From Candidatus Segatella albertsiae (GTDB lineage: Bacteria > Bacteroidota > Bacteroidia > Bacteroidales > Bacteroidaceae), in contig DKCU01000114.1 in assembly GCA_002451555.1 (NCBI GenBank), positions 5,238 through 37,653 of the forward strand: a DNA stretch of 32,416 bases, given 5' to 3'. The number at the start of each line of letters is the position of its first letter. The stretch's first letter is position 1. Both the position numbers and the translations under genes were made by a program. Shown here in pieces: positions 16,757-26,003 of this stretch. The notes below the pieces were generated by a model that saw only the letters and a program-made list of their open reading frames with translations, had not been told where the DNA came from and searched no databases.

Positions 16757-18790
16757 TTATTTGATGTCCATCTTGGAGAATGTCTGAAAGTATTTGAGAC
16801 ATACGTCTCTCCATTCCTTGGCATTGTCGAGCTGGACGTTGAGGAGAGAGTCGGTCATTTGCCACTCTTGTTCGTGCTCTTTCATATATTTCTTGGTGCT
16901 GGTGTGCCAGAAGTCTCTATAGGTTTCCACCATGGAAACGCCCATGTTGTATCTCATGCAGAGTTCTTGCCAAAGTGTGCTTCCCGATTTCATCTTGTAA
17001 TCCCAAGGCACATGATGGAACCAAAGGAGATATTCCTCTGGACAAGTCTCGATGTTGTCGTAGAGACTGCGGTATGGTTCTGGATACTGACCTACGGCAT
17101 TGGTGCCCTTGGAGGAGCGGTCGAAGCCTACGCCATTGGCATCTGCCTTATGGTAATAGACAGGGCACCATTCTATAGGATATTCTGCCTTGAAACCACC
17201 CGGCTCTGGTCCATAGTGGTGGTCGAACTTGAAGATGTGGTGCAATCCTAGCGGCATCATGTAGTTGACACAGGCTTCTCGAGAGGTCATCATCATCATT
17301 TCTACAGGTTTAGTGAACTTCTCGTCTTTGCATCCGTAGGTCTGGACGAGCCATTCGTGGGCTATTTTCTCCGATGAAATCGCGGAATTCCACGCCAAAC
17401 GGCCGAAAGCGTACCAATTGGCTTGTGAGAAAGGATGACCGCACCAGTTGGTATCGTCTCCTATGTTGGCTACACCTGCTATTCCTTTCAACTTGCCTGG
17501 ATTGACAAAGCCGAAGAACTCTTTCCACATCGGTGCAAGATAGGTGAGATGCTTGGACTGACCGAGGTATTCCTGGGTAATCTGCAGTTCTGCCATCTGT
17601 GGGGTCTGATGGATATTGTCGAAGATAGGTGCGTATGGCTCACGAGGTTGGAAGTCGAGAGGACCATTCTTGGATTGCAAGATGACATTGTCATGGAATT
17701 TTCCATCCAAGTCCTTGAACTCGCTGACAGCCTGTTTTACTCGGTCTTCTCCCTTGTGGTTGGCTCCATAAACAAAACTTCTCCACATCACGATGCCACC
17801 GTATGGCTTCACGGCATCGGCAAGCATATTGGCTCCTTCTGCATGAGTACGGTGATAGTCGCCAGGCCCGGGCTGTCCCTCGGAATTGGCTTTGACAAGG
17901 AAACCGCCGAAATCAGGGATGGCTGCATAGATTTCCTTGGCTTTCTTTTGCCACCATTGCTGTACCTTCTTGTCGAGAGGGTCTGCGGTCTTGGTATAGC
18001 CAAGAGCCATCGGCGATGCGAAGTTGATGCTGAGATAGACGCGAATGCCATAAGGACGGAGTATGTCGGCGATGACTTTCACCTTGTTAAGATATTCAGT
18101 GGTCATCATCTTGGGCGAGGCGTTCACGTTGTTGAGAACGGTTCCATTGATGCCTATTGAGGCATTGGCACGGGCATAGGTTATGAGACGATCGGAAAGG
18201 TCTCTTGTTATTCCGATGATATGCTTTTTATCCTTGTTTTTCTTGCCGATAGTGATGTCCTCCCATTTCCAAATACTTTTCCCTGCATACCCTCGTTCGA
18301 TGCTTCCATCGAGATTATCCCAATGGTTGAGGATGCGTAAGCCCACTTGTGGCTTCTCGGTCTTATCGATAGTTTTGCCCACATGTCGTTGGCCTTCGCT
18401 TCCTGAAGAGTAAGCATCCGTGTTTTGCAGTCGAATTAATTCGAACGCACCGTAGAGCAAGCCGATAGGATTGCTTGCCGTGATGGTCGCTTTATATGGA
18501 CTGTTATCTCCTTGGGATGCAGGCTGGGCGTAGAGGTGGAAGCCTTCGCCGAGGTTGAGGCTTTTGTCAATCTTGAGATTGACAGTCTTGCCATTCCAAT
18601 GCTCTTCCAATTCTTTTTGGGCTATTTGGGATGTTGGGTCGCTGGGTATTTGGGAAGTGACCTGGCAAGAGTTGGCTAAAACCTTGCCGAGCCACAAGTT
18701 GAACCCCAGGCTTTCTCTGATAGTCTGTCCTTGAACGAAACTCGGGATAGCTGTTAAGACAGTCAATAATAGAATAAGGTATTTCTTCAT
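16757..18790 (-). CDS. GH67 alpha-glucuronidase
   Basis: This enzyme removes the alpha-1,2-linked (4-O-methyl)glucuronic acid from the non-reducing end of aldouronic acids released from glucuronoxylan. The 677-residue length is normal. A signal peptide ends near VQG-Q (residue 21), with no lipobox cysteine, so a periplasmic location is likely. Residues 25-140 are the N-terminal GH67 domain. The barrel follows with WDNLDGSIERGYAG (157-170), FLVKANSEGQPGPG (acid Glu304), the PLDFQ Asp379, and ELQITQEYLG with Glu407. The Asp379/Glu407 spacing of 28 matches the known catalytic pair of GH67 enzymes. The C-terminal helical domain runs from about 480. It follows the sensor gene by 90 bp and is closed by its own terminator. 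Confidence 0.96.
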   Translation of the reverse strand: MKKYLILLLTVLTAIPSFVQGQTIRESLGFNLWLGKVLANSCQVTSQIPSDPTSQIAQKELEEHWNGKTVNLKIDKSLNLGEGFHLYAQPASQGDNSPYKATITASNPIGLLYGAFELIRLQNTDAYSSGSEGQRHVGKTIDKTEKPQVGLRILNHWDNLDGSIERGYAGKSIWKWEDITIGKKNKDKKHIIGITRDLSDRLITYARANASIGINGTVLNNVNASPKMMTTEYLNKVKVIADILRPYGIRVYLSINFASPMALGYTKTADPLDKKVQQWWQKKAKEIYAAIPDFGGFLVKANSEGQPGPGDYHRTHAEGANMLADAVKPYGGIVMWRSFVYGANHKGEDRVKQAVSEFKDLDGKFHDNVILQSKNGPLDFQPREPYAPIFDNIHQTPQMAELQITQEYLGQSKHLTYLAPMWKEFFGFVNPGKLKGIAGVANIGDDTNWCGHPFSQANWYAFGRLAWNSAISSEKIAHEWLVQTYGCKDEKFTKPVEMMMMTSREACVNYMMPLGLHHIFKFDHHYGPEPGGFKAEYPIEWCPVYYHKADANGVGFDRSSKGTNAVGQYPEPYRSLYDNIETCPEEYLLWFHHVPWDYKMKSGSTLWQELCMRYNMGVSMVETYRDFWHTSTKKYMKEHEQEWQMTDSLLNVQLDNAKEWRDVCLKYFQTFSKMDIK

Positions 18791-18839
18791 ATTTCCAGAT
18801 TGTTTATGATGTGATTGCTAATGGTTCATAACTCTGCTG

Positions 18840-18847
18840 CAAAATTA
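18840..18847 (-). promoter_or_regulatory. -7 element upstream of GH67
   Basis: TAATTTTG on the minus strand lies 50 bp before the GH67 ATG, in the 90-bp gap after the sensor gene. A TTG at the ideal distance is missing. GH67 may be transcribed from here and also by readthrough from the sensor gene. Confidence 0.4.
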
Positions 18848-18880
18848 CGAAAAAATACCTTATTATATATATGCAACTGC

Positions 18881-21800
18881 TTATTTCTCATTTCTTTTTG
18901 TTTCAGCATATTCGGAAGGTGACATGCCAAAGTGCTTTTTGAAGATAGTCGAGAAGTGAGTCTGGTTGTTGAATCCCACCGAGTAAGCCACTTGTGTGAT
19001 GTTGATTTTGTCTTCCTCAATGAGGCGTGCTGCTTGCTCCAATCGTAGATTTCTAATGAATTCACCGGTCGAAACACCTGCAATCTCTTTCATCTTGCGA
19101 TGAAGTTGGGCGCGGCTGATGCCTGCTTCCTCGGTCAGTTTTTCTACGTTGAAATCAGGGTCGGTGAGGTTGGCGTTGATACATTTCATGATGCGATCCA
19201 TCAAGGCATCGTTGTTGCCTTTCACCTCGATCTTCTCGATTTTCTCTTTTTGTCCTTGGGCTCCCGTGTATTTTCCTCGGATTCTTCTGACATTATCGAC
19301 GAGATTGTCGATGAGAATGTGCAGCTCTTCCATGTTGAAAGGTTTGGCGAGGAAGGCATCGGCACCTTTCTTCAGTCCTTCCAGTCTGAATTCTACTTCG
19401 CTCTTGGAGGTAAGCAATATGACAGGAATGTCACTGATGTTGGAATTGGTCTTGATGTTCTTGAGCATGGTGATGCCATCCATTTCAGGCATCATCACGT
19501 CGCTGATGACGAGGTCGTATTTTCCTGTCAGCAGCGTCTTGAGCCCTTCCTTGCCATTAGGTGCATAGCCGAAACGGTACCATTCACTCAGCTCGGCTTG
19601 GATGTATTGGGCAATCTCTGCATCGTCATCCACCAAGAGAATGTTGAAGTTCTTGCTGGCTTGTTTCTTCTTTCCACCTTCTTCTGTCTTGGCTTGACGC
19701 TCTTCTTCGAGAATTTCCTCTGGCTTAAGATGCGCTTTGCCGAGTGGAATCACTACTTCCAGACAAGCTCCCTTGACACCATCCATTCGGTTGTAAGCCT
19801 TGATGGTTCCACCGTGCATTTGTGTGATGGCACGACTGAGGTTCAGGCCGATGCCCGTACCCTCGATATGGAGGTCGCTGCTGTTCTTGCCTTGGTAGAA
19901 TCGTTCGAATAGACGGTCGGTCTTCTCTTCCTTGAAGCCGATGCCGGTGTCCATCACTTTGATGATGGCATGTGATTCGTCTTTTCCTATGGTGATGAGT
20001 ATGTTGCCTCCATCAAACGTATATTTCAGGGCATTGGAGAGTAGATTGCTGATGACCTTGTCGAAATTGATGCGGTCTATCCATACTTGCAATGGCTTTC
20101 CCTCCAAGCTGTCCTCTTCTTTGAGTGATATGGTAATGCCTCGTTCTTTGGCATTGAAGGTGTATAAAGAAGTGATGCCCTTGATGAATTCTTGCAAATG
20201 GGTGGATTGGCAATGCAGTTTCATCTGGTTTTTGTCGATCTTACGCTCGTCTAGTATCTGGTTGACCAAGAGCAGCAAGCGTTGGGCGTTACGGTCGATG
20301 GTATCCAAGTCTTGTTTGCTCTCGCTGTCGGTGAGCCTCTCTTTGAGCTTGTTGAGTGGTCCCATGATGAGGGTCAGTGGTGAGCGGATGTCGTGGGTGG
20401 CGTTGATGAGGAACTTCATCTTGGTCTCGTCAAGGTCGGCTTTCCGTCTGCGTTCGTAAGTATATATAATGTATGCCACCAAACTTAGGAGGATGAGGGT
20501 GTATGTGATATATGCCAATGTGGTGGCATACCATGGGTCTTTGACAATGATGGTGAGGGTGGTTATCTTGTCGGAATGGCTGCCATTGCTGGCGGCTCTC
20601 ACCTCGATGAGGTATTTGCCTGGTACCAATTTGTTGAAAGGTATGGCGTTTACACCTTCGTTGGTGGCATTCCATTTACCTCCATTGATGCGGTATTGGT
20701 AGCTGATGTTGTCGGTGTTCTTGTAGTTCAACAGAGAAAACTCCAGCGTGAAGGTGTTTTGGGTGTAAGGAATGGAGAAATGATCTCTCAGACAGTTGAT
20801 GGTCTTGCCATCTACGATCATATTGGTGAGATATACATTTCCTAGCACCATCTTGTTGGTTTTGACGATTTCGGGGTAAAAAACCGTGATTCCATCGCTG
20901 GTGCCAAACGCAATTCTGTCATCGTCTGTATGCATGGAAGAGCCAAGGACATACTCTTTGGTGGTAAGTCCATTTCCATTGATATGCCCGATGAATTGGC
21001 GCTTTTTGGAGTCGTATTGCCAAATTCCTTGCGTCGTGCTCATCCAGTAGTCACCCTTGTGGTCATTGATGATGCTGTTTATCTGTTTTCCCTTCAGACT
21101 CTCTGCATGAGGGAAAGGTTTGGCTTGACAAGTATTCTTATCAAATAGATAGACTCCCTCTTCTGTTCCCATGATGATTTCTCCATCCTTTCCTTCGCAG
21201 ATGGCGTTGACTTGGTGGTTTTTGAGGACGATTTGTAAGCCGTAATCTTTCAAGCTCATGTTTTGGGTGTTCAGGCAAGATACGCCGTTGGAGGTACCTA
21301 TCCATAGATGTCCAGTGCGGTCTAGTTTCATGCTTCGTACCCAGTCGTTGCAGAGATGCCCCATGTTGCTTTTTTGTCGCATACTCAGAACCTTGACCTT
21401 ACCGCTTTCCACATTATATATATATAGCCCTTTGCTATATACCGAAATATATAGGTTCCCTTGGTTGTCATCTGCCATGCAGTAGATACCTGCACTGGTA
21501 AACGTAAGCTTCTCGGTGTAAGTGCCAGTATGTGGGTTGTAGCTATAGAGAGCGTTTCCGTTGCTTATCCAGTAAGCTCCGTTGCGATCTTTATAAATGA
21601 TGCAAGTACCTGCAGGCGATTGCGGATGGGCGATGATCTTGCCTGTCGAGTCGAAGCAATAGACACCGCTGTTTTGTACGGTACACCAGGTTTCACCATT
21701 GTCTCCTGGGGCTATGGAGGAAACGCAACTGCCGATGGCATAGTTTTGTGTCGAGAAACTCCAGGAGTTGAAAGCTTCTTGGCGTTGGTTGAGCAAGTAA

Positions 21801-22771
21801 AGTCCTTTCTTGTAACAGCCTATCCAGAGATTGTTGTCCTTGTCCTCAATGATGTCGTTGACAAAAGCGGTCTCCAAATTGAAGTAGCGATTGCTGTTTT
21901 CGAGCTGCATCAGTCGGTTGGTACCTTTTTTGATGAACAAGGCTCCGTGCTCGGAAGTGCTGATGTAGAGATTGCCTTCGTGGTCGAAAGTCGCCTTGTT
22001 GATGGTTACACTGTTCTTGAATTCACCGAAGTCATATCCTGCGTCGGCAATCCGTCCTGTCGTGTAGTCATAATAAAGGATGCCATACATGCAGACGATT
22101 AGCATGGCCTTGGAACGATGCTGGATGAATGAGACGGGAGCACCGTAGGGTGACTTGAAGTCTTTGCGTAAGATTCGCCCGCTTTTCTCGATGAAACGAG
22201 AGAAAGTGGATAGATGGCTACTCTGCCAAAGATAGTGATGCTGGTCTTCATAGATGTGGGTGAAGAAAACATCGGAGTCTCTTTCTGCATATTGGCGCTC
22301 AGGGGTAATGGAATGTTTGCCATTCTTGATGGAGTAGAGACCATAGCCTGCCGTGCCCAACAAAATGTCGCCTCGATGGTTTTCTATCATGGAATATACA
22401 CGAGGCTTCCTTCCGTCAGGTAAATGGTAACGCTTGAAGTCATTGCTTTCGTAGTTGTAGCGCATGACTCCCTTGGCACAGCCAATCCAAAGGTTGCCTT
22501 TCTTGTCAACGAGAATGTCGGTGATGATGTTGTCTGTGATGGTGGTAGTGTCTTTCTCGTCATGTAGGTAATTGGTGAAACGATAGCCGTCAAACTTGCT
22601 GAGACCATATTCCGTACCAACCCAAATATACCCATATTTGTCTTGTGCTATACAGTTGATGAGCGAGCTGGGCAGCTTGCCGGATGTATATAACTCACCT
22701 CCGTCTGCCCATACGAAGAGTGACAGAAGGACACAAATTACTAAAGATAGTATTTGTCTAGTTGGTTTCAT
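18881..22771 (-). CDS. Hybrid two-component system sensor/regulator (HTCS), xylan-type
   Basis: A single 1296-residue protein combines sensor and transcription factor. In order it has a signal peptide (1-22), a periplasmic sensor of two regulator propellers with many GYIWVGTEYGL-like repeats (about 30-650), a Y_Y_Y domain (about 657-745), one membrane helix (about 750-771), a HisKA domain with phospho-acceptor His793 in NATHDIRSP, and an HATPase (NLLSNALKY, DTGIGF, GTGIGL). These are followed by a receiver domain (about 1042-1160, Asp1091 in ISDVMMPEMDG, Lys1143) and a C-terminal AraC-type HTH (about 1200-1293). All key residues are present. Such regulators sense oligosaccharides and activate the adjacent polysaccharide locus. 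It is divergent from the symporter and heads the minus-strand xylan genes. Confidence 0.96.
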   Translation of the reverse strand: MKPTRQILSLVICVLLSLFVWADGGELYTSGKLPSSLINCIAQDKYGYIWVGTEYGLSKFDGYRFTNYLHDEKDTTTITDNIITDILVDKKGNLWIGCAKGVMRYNYESNDFKRYHLPDGRKPRVYSMIENHRGDILLGTAGYGLYSIKNGKHSITPERQYAERDSDVFFTHIYEDQHHYLWQSSHLSTFSRFIEKSGRILRKDFKSPYGAPVSFIQHRSKAMLIVCMYGILYYDYTTGRIADAGYDFGEFKNSVTINKATFDHEGNLYISTSEHGALFIKKGTNRLMQLENSNRYFNLETAFVNDIIEDKDNNLWIGCYKKGLYLLNQRQEAFNSWSFSTQNYAIGSCVSSIAPGDNGETWCTVQNSGVYCFDSTGKIIAHPQSPAGTCIIYKDRNGAYWISNGNALYSYNPHTGTYTEKLTFTSAGIYCMADDNQGNLYISVYSKGLYIYNVESGKVKVLSMRQKSNMGHLCNDWVRSMKLDRTGHLWIGTSNGVSCLNTQNMSLKDYGLQIVLKNHQVNAICEGKDGEIIMGTEEGVYLFDKNTCQAKPFPHAESLKGKQINSIINDHKGDYWMSTTQGIWQYDSKKRQFIGHINGNGLTTKEYVLGSSMHTDDDRIAFGTSDGITVFYPEIVKTNKMVLGNVYLTNMIVDGKTINCLRDHFSIPYTQNTFTLEFSLLNYKNTDNISYQYRINGGKWNATNEGVNAIPFNKLVPGKYLIEVRAASNGSHSDKITTLTIIVKDPWYATTLAYITYTLILLSLVAYIIYTYERRRKADLDETKMKFLINATHDIRSPLTLIMGPLNKLKERLTDSESKQDLDTIDRNAQRLLLLVNQILDERKIDKNQMKLHCQSTHLQEFIKGITSLYTFNAKERGITISLKEEDSLEGKPLQVWIDRINFDKVISNLLSNALKYTFDGGNILITIGKDESHAIIKVMDTGIGFKEEKTDRLFERFYQGKNSSDLHIEGTGIGLNLSRAITQMHGGTIKAYNRMDGVKGACLEVVIPLGKAHLKPEEILEEERQAKTEEGGKKKQASKNFNILLVDDDAEIAQYIQAELSEWYRFGYAPNGKEGLKTLLTGKYDLVISDVMMPEMDGITMLKNIKTNSNISDIPVILLTSKSEVEFRLEGLKKGADAFLAKPFNMEELHILIDNLVDNVRRIRGKYTGAQGQKEKIEKIEVKGNNDALMDRIMKCINANLTDPDFNVEKLTEEAGISRAQLHRKMKEIAGVSTGEFIRNLRLEQAARLIEEDKINITQVAYSVGFNNQTHFSTIFKKHFGMSPSEYAETKRNEK

Positions 22772-22812
22772 CTTATTGCTTATTATTTTTTTGAAAATTA
22801 GGTTTTATGCTG

Positions 22813-22844
22813 CAAAAGTAACAAAAAAGAATGAAAGATACAAA
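22813..22844 (-). promoter_or_regulatory. Promoter of the HTCS gene
   Basis: On the minus strand TTTG (22841-22844) is followed by a 20-nt spacer and TACTTTTG (22813-22820), 41 bp from the ATG. This is a full consensus match, which suits a constitutively made sensor. Confidence 0.7.
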
Positions 22845-22900
22845 TCTTAACTTGTTTTTATGTATCGTTTTCTTTTGTTTCTTGTGAAATGTGAGGTGAA

Positions 22901-22936
22901 AATGTTGTCATGAAACAATTAGAAATGTTATCGTGA
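22901..22936 (+). promoter_or_regulatory. Direct repeat upstream of the symporter promoter, candidate HTCS operator
   Basis: AATGTTGTCATGA (22901-22913) and AATGTTATCGTGA (22924-22936) agree at 11 of 13 positions and are 23 bp apart, about two helical turns. The second copy ends 9 bp before the -33 TTG. AraC-type regulators commonly bind such tandem sites next to the -35/-33 box. Which protein binds is inferred. Confidence 0.45.
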
Positions 22937-22945
22937 CCGCTCAAC

Positions 22946-22976
22946 TTGTGGCTTTTCTTAGGTTTTAGTAAATTTG
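22946..22976 (+). promoter_or_regulatory. Promoter of the symporter gene
   Basis: TTG at 22946-22948, a 20-nt spacer and TAAATTTG at 22969-22976 form a complete Bacteroidota promoter 58 bp before the ATG at 23035. Confidence 0.7.
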
Positions 22977-23034
22977 CATCGTTGAATTTTAGCATTGGAA
23001 AGTAAATGTATTGAAAAATTAAAATATAAATAAT

Positions 23035-24435
23035 ATGGAACAGGTTTCACAGGAATCCAAGGGATTCTACAAACTAAGTTGGCTGCAGCGCATCGGATTT
23101 GGTTCTGGTGACTTGGCGCAGAACCTCATTTTCCAGACAACATGTATGTACTTGTTGTTCTTCTACACCGACATTTATGGTCTTGATGCGGTCGATGTAT
23201 CCGTCATGTTTACGGTGGGAAACATCGCAAACGTGATTTGGGACCCTATTGTAGGTGCTCTCATTGACAAGCACAACCCTAAGTTGGGCAAGTATCGCTC
23301 TTATCTCGTCTTTGTGGGAATTCCACTTTCGGGATTTGCCATCCTGTGCTTTTGGAATGGCTTTGCGCCGTCTTTGCTCTATGCATACATTACTTATATA
23401 GCCATGACGCTGCTCTATACATTCATCAATGTACCCTATGGTGCCTTGAACTCTTCCTTGACTCGTGACACCGATGAAATCACGGTTTTGACGTCCGTTC
23501 GTATGTTTATGGCCAACTGTGGTGGTTTGGCGGTAGGCTCTGGACTTCCTTTGCTTATCGCATACTTTACGGATCAAAAAGCAGAGGGTCTTCCAAAAGA
23601 CCCTGCGGCTTGGTTCACTACCATGACCATTTATGCCTTGGTGGGTTTGGTGTTGCTGCTTTTCTGTTTTTCCCAATGCAAGGAGCGTGTCGTGATGAAT
23701 GCCGAGGAAAGTGCCAATGTTAAAATCAGTGACCTTTGGATGGAGTTCTTCCATAACCGTCCATTGCGAATCATCGCATTCTTCTTCATCACCGCCTTCG
23801 CCATGATGTCCATCGGCAATGCGGCAGGAGCTTATTTTATGAACAGCAATATGCACGGAACTTCCGAACAACTCTCCATCTTTATGGGCTTGGGTTCGGC
23901 ACCTTCCTTCATCTTCATGCCTTTGGTGCCTATGATTAAGAGAGCCATCGGCAAGAAGAATATGTTCTATGTATTTTTAGGCATCGCCATCTTGGGTATG
24001 GCGTTCCTGTATGTCGTGGCTAAGATGGATGAACCCAGCATGACACTTGTCTATATCGCCCAGTTCGTGAAATCAACCGGTGTCATCGTGGCAACGGGCT
24101 ATATGTGGGCGTTGGTCCCTGAGGTCATCTCCTATGGAGAATATAAGAGTGGCAAGCGAATTGCTGGTATCGTGAATGCCTTGACGGGTATCTTCTTCAA
24201 GGCGGGCATGACCTTGGGTAGTGTGGTGGCTCCTGCCATCTTGGCTTATGTGGCGTACAATCCAAAGACCGTGGAGCAGACACCTTTTGCACAGGAAGGT
24301 ATCTTGTGGTTGGTATGTGTCATCCCTGCAGCCTTGTTGTTGCTCGCCATCTTCATTATCTCAAAGTATGAGCTTACAGATGAGGTCATCGATGACATCA
24401 ACCAGAAGATAGAGGCACGCCATCAGGAAAGTTGA
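23035..24435 (+). CDS. GPH-family (MFS) glycoside/pentoside:cation symporter, xyloside uptake
   Basis: This is an inner-membrane importer of 466 residues with about 12 hydrophobic helices. The N-terminal half shows the GPH signature: YLLFFYTDIYGL near 35-50 and WDPIVGALIDKHNPKLGKYRSYL near 70-95, where the Asp and the GK-R-Y motif are typical. The second half has ALVPEVISYGEYKSGKRIAG near 360-380, another family hallmark. GPH symporters such as XynB/XylP-type proteins bring xylosides or xylo-oligosaccharides in with Na+ or H+. Its place between the xylan sensor and a GH10 plus a cytoplasmic GH43 supports xylo-oligosaccharide import; the exact substrate is inferred. Confidence 0.92.
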   Translation: MEQVSQESKGFYKLSWLQRIGFGSGDLAQNLIFQTTCMYLLFFYTDIYGLDAVDVSVMFTVGNIANVIWDPIVGALIDKHNPKLGKYRSYLVFVGIPLSGFAILCFWNGFAPSLLYAYITYIAMTLLYTFINVPYGALNSSLTRDTDEITVLTSVRMFMANCGGLAVGSGLPLLIAYFTDQKAEGLPKDPAAWFTTMTIYALVGLVLLLFCFSQCKERVVMNAEESANVKISDLWMEFFHNRPLRIIAFFFITAFAMMSIGNAAGAYFMNSNMHGTSEQLSIFMGLGSAPSFIFMPLVPMIKRAIGKKNMFYVFLGIAILGMAFLYVVAKMDEPSMTLVYIAQFVKSTGVIVATGYMWALVPEVISYGEYKSGKRIAGIVNALTGIFFKAGMTLGSVVAPAILAYVAYNPKTVEQTPFAQEGILWLVCVIPAALLLLAIFIISKYELTDEVIDDINQKIEARHQES

Positions 24436-24680
24436 TGGCAGATGTAATGATTTTTCGTAAATTCCCTTTGGCTTAGGCATGAAATGCTAGGGCAGGGAAG
24501 AACGGCTTCTAGGGCAGAGAAAAATTTCTCCCTGGGCAAGAAGAAATTTTTTCCTGCGCAGGTAAAAATCAAAGTGGTCTATGGAAACTGTTTTTACTAA
24601 GGGGGATTGTACTCCTGTCTAGGAATATAAATTGTAAGTATTTTTGATATTAGGAACATCATTAATTATAAAGGAAAAGA
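24436..24680 (+). repeat. Intergenic region with a four-unit 22-bp periodic array
   Basis: No gene. Units begin with GGGC or GCGC at 24490, 24512, 24534 and 24556, exactly 22 bp apart. Units two and three also form A/T-rich imperfect hairpins (AGAAA...TTTCT). The rest of each unit is diverged. A possible -7 (TATTTTTG at 24639-24646) precedes the GH10 gene, without a matching -33, so the GH10 gene may depend on readthrough or on an activator. An AAAGGAAAAG ribosome binding site lies just before 24681. Confidence 0.55.
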
Positions 24681-25805
24681 ATGAAAAAGATAACAACGTT
24701 AGCTATGGGCTTGTTGCTGGTTGGTTGTGCTTTTGCTCAAAAGGCGAATCAGCAAGCGCAGGTTCCGACCTTTCAGGAAGCCATGGGCAAGTATTTCTTG
24801 GTAGGTGCTGCTGTCAACACCCAATTGGCAGATGGTAGTGACCCTGCTGCTGAGGCTCTGGTGAAGACGCAGTTCAATCAAGTGGTGGCAGAAAACTGTA
24901 TGAAGGGCGAGGTGAATCATCCTGAGGTGAATCGCTTTGATTTCACCGATGGTGACAAACTGGCAGATTGGGCTGAGAAGAACGGCAAGACCTTGATAGG
25001 GCATTGCTTGGTATGGCACTCACAACCACCTAAGTGGATGTTTACCGATGAAAAGGGCAACTTGGTAAGTCGTGAGGTACTTATCGGACGTATGTACAAC
25101 CACATTATGACGGTGGTGACTCATTACAAAGGTAGAGTAAAGGGCTGGGATGTCGTGAATGAGGCTATCGAGGATGATGGTAGCTATCGTCAGTCACCTT
25201 ATTATAAGATTATTGGTCCCGAGTACATCGACTTGGCTTTCCAGTTTGCCCATGAGGCAGACCCGAATGTGGAACTTTACATCAATGATTACTCCATGGC
25301 AAAGCCCGCTAAGCGTGAGGCTTATTGCAAGCTTCTTCGTCATCTGAAAGCAAAGGGACTCAGAATTGATGCCATCGGTATGCAGAGTCACAATGGCTAC
25401 AATTATCCTGACTATGCCGAGTATGAGAAGAGTATCGAGGCTTTTGCTGCCGAGGGCGTGAAGGTGATGATGACCGAGCTTGATGTGAATATGCTTCCTA
25501 ATCCTGAAGGATTCAGTGGTGCAGAGATTAGCCAGAAGTTTGAGTTGATGAAGAAGTACAATCCCTACGAGAAGGGTCTTGACAAAAAAGCGCAGAAGCT
25601 CTTCAACCAGCGTTACCTCGACCTCTTCAAGATTATCGAGCGTCACAAGGATGTCATCAGCCGTGTCACCTTCTGGGGTGTCAACGATGATCACTCTTGG
25701 CTCAATGGTTGGCCAATCCCCGGCAGAACCAATTATCCATTGCTTATCGACCGCAATAATGAGGTGAAGCCTGTGGCGAAAGAAATCGTGAAGTTATTCG
25801 AATAG
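24681..25805 (+). CDS. GH10 endo-1,4-beta-xylanase, single domain
   Basis: The 374-residue enzyme consists of a signal peptide and a plain GH10 barrel without binding modules. The N-terminus contains LLLVG-C followed by AFA-Q, so it could be cut as a lipoprotein at Cys16 or by signal peptidase I near residue 19. Conserved GH10 features are FNQVVAENCMKGEVNH (65-80), GHCLVWHSQPPKW (107-119), WDVVNEAIEDDG with acid/base Glu161, INDYS (201-205), IGMQSH and MMTELDVN with nucleophile Glu266, and a final TFWGVNDDHSWL. It probably trims imported xylo-oligosaccharides in the periplasm, complementing the surface GH10 of the divergent operon. Confidence 0.96.
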   Translation: MKKITTLAMGLLLVGCAFAQKANQQAQVPTFQEAMGKYFLVGAAVNTQLADGSDPAAEALVKTQFNQVVAENCMKGEVNHPEVNRFDFTDGDKLADWAEKNGKTLIGHCLVWHSQPPKWMFTDEKGNLVSREVLIGRMYNHIMTVVTHYKGRVKGWDVVNEAIEDDGSYRQSPYYKIIGPEYIDLAFQFAHEADPNVELYINDYSMAKPAKREAYCKLLRHLKAKGLRIDAIGMQSHNGYNYPDYAEYEKSIEAFAAEGVKVMMTELDVNMLPNPEGFSGAEISQKFELMKKYNPYEKGLDKKAQKLFNQRYLDLFKIIERHKDVISRVTFWGVNDDHSWLNGWPIPGRTNYPLLIDRNNEVKPVAKEIVKLFE

Positions 25806-25852
25806 TTGATAAGTAATGTTCTATTGTAGTCCTATTGTAGCTCTATGATAGA

Positions 25853-25896
25853 ATAGTAGATCGAAATAGAATATTATTAGGATAGTAGATCGAAAT
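25853..25896 (+). repeat. Direct repeat ATAGTAGATCGAAAT, two copies
   Basis: Identical 15-mers at 25853-25867 and 25882-25896 are 29 bp apart, between the GH10 and GH43 genes, just before the GCCCTGAAAGGGC element. They may be the edge of an inserted repeat element. Confidence 0.6.
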
Positions 25897-25982
25897 CGCC
25901 CTGAAAGGGCAAAAGCTCCAAGCCCAGGGCAACGCCCTGGGTAGATGTTGAGAAAAGAAGAACGCCCTGAAAGGGCAAAAGC
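25897..25982. repeat. REP-like palindromic element (GCCCTGAAAGGGC type)
   Basis: Two identical 20-mers, CGCCCTGAAAGGGCAAAAGC, at 25897-25916 and 25963-25982 flank a perfect palindrome CCCAGGGCAACGCCCTGGG at 25923-25941. Each 20-mer itself holds a GCCCT/AGGGC hairpin. I recall very similar dispersed elements in many Bacteroidota genomes, in a style resembling REP/BIME units moved by REP-associated transposases. It fills most of the 198-bp gap and abuts the GH43 leader, so it could also shape mRNA stability in the operon. Confidence 0.7.
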
Positions 25983-26003
25983 AAAATAAAATTTTAAATA
26001 ATA

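Noticed and set aside
23074..23871. Minus-strand open frame of 265 codons opposite the symporter
   Set aside because: A shadow of a membrane protein gene; the product is H/R/Q-rich without a recognisable domain.
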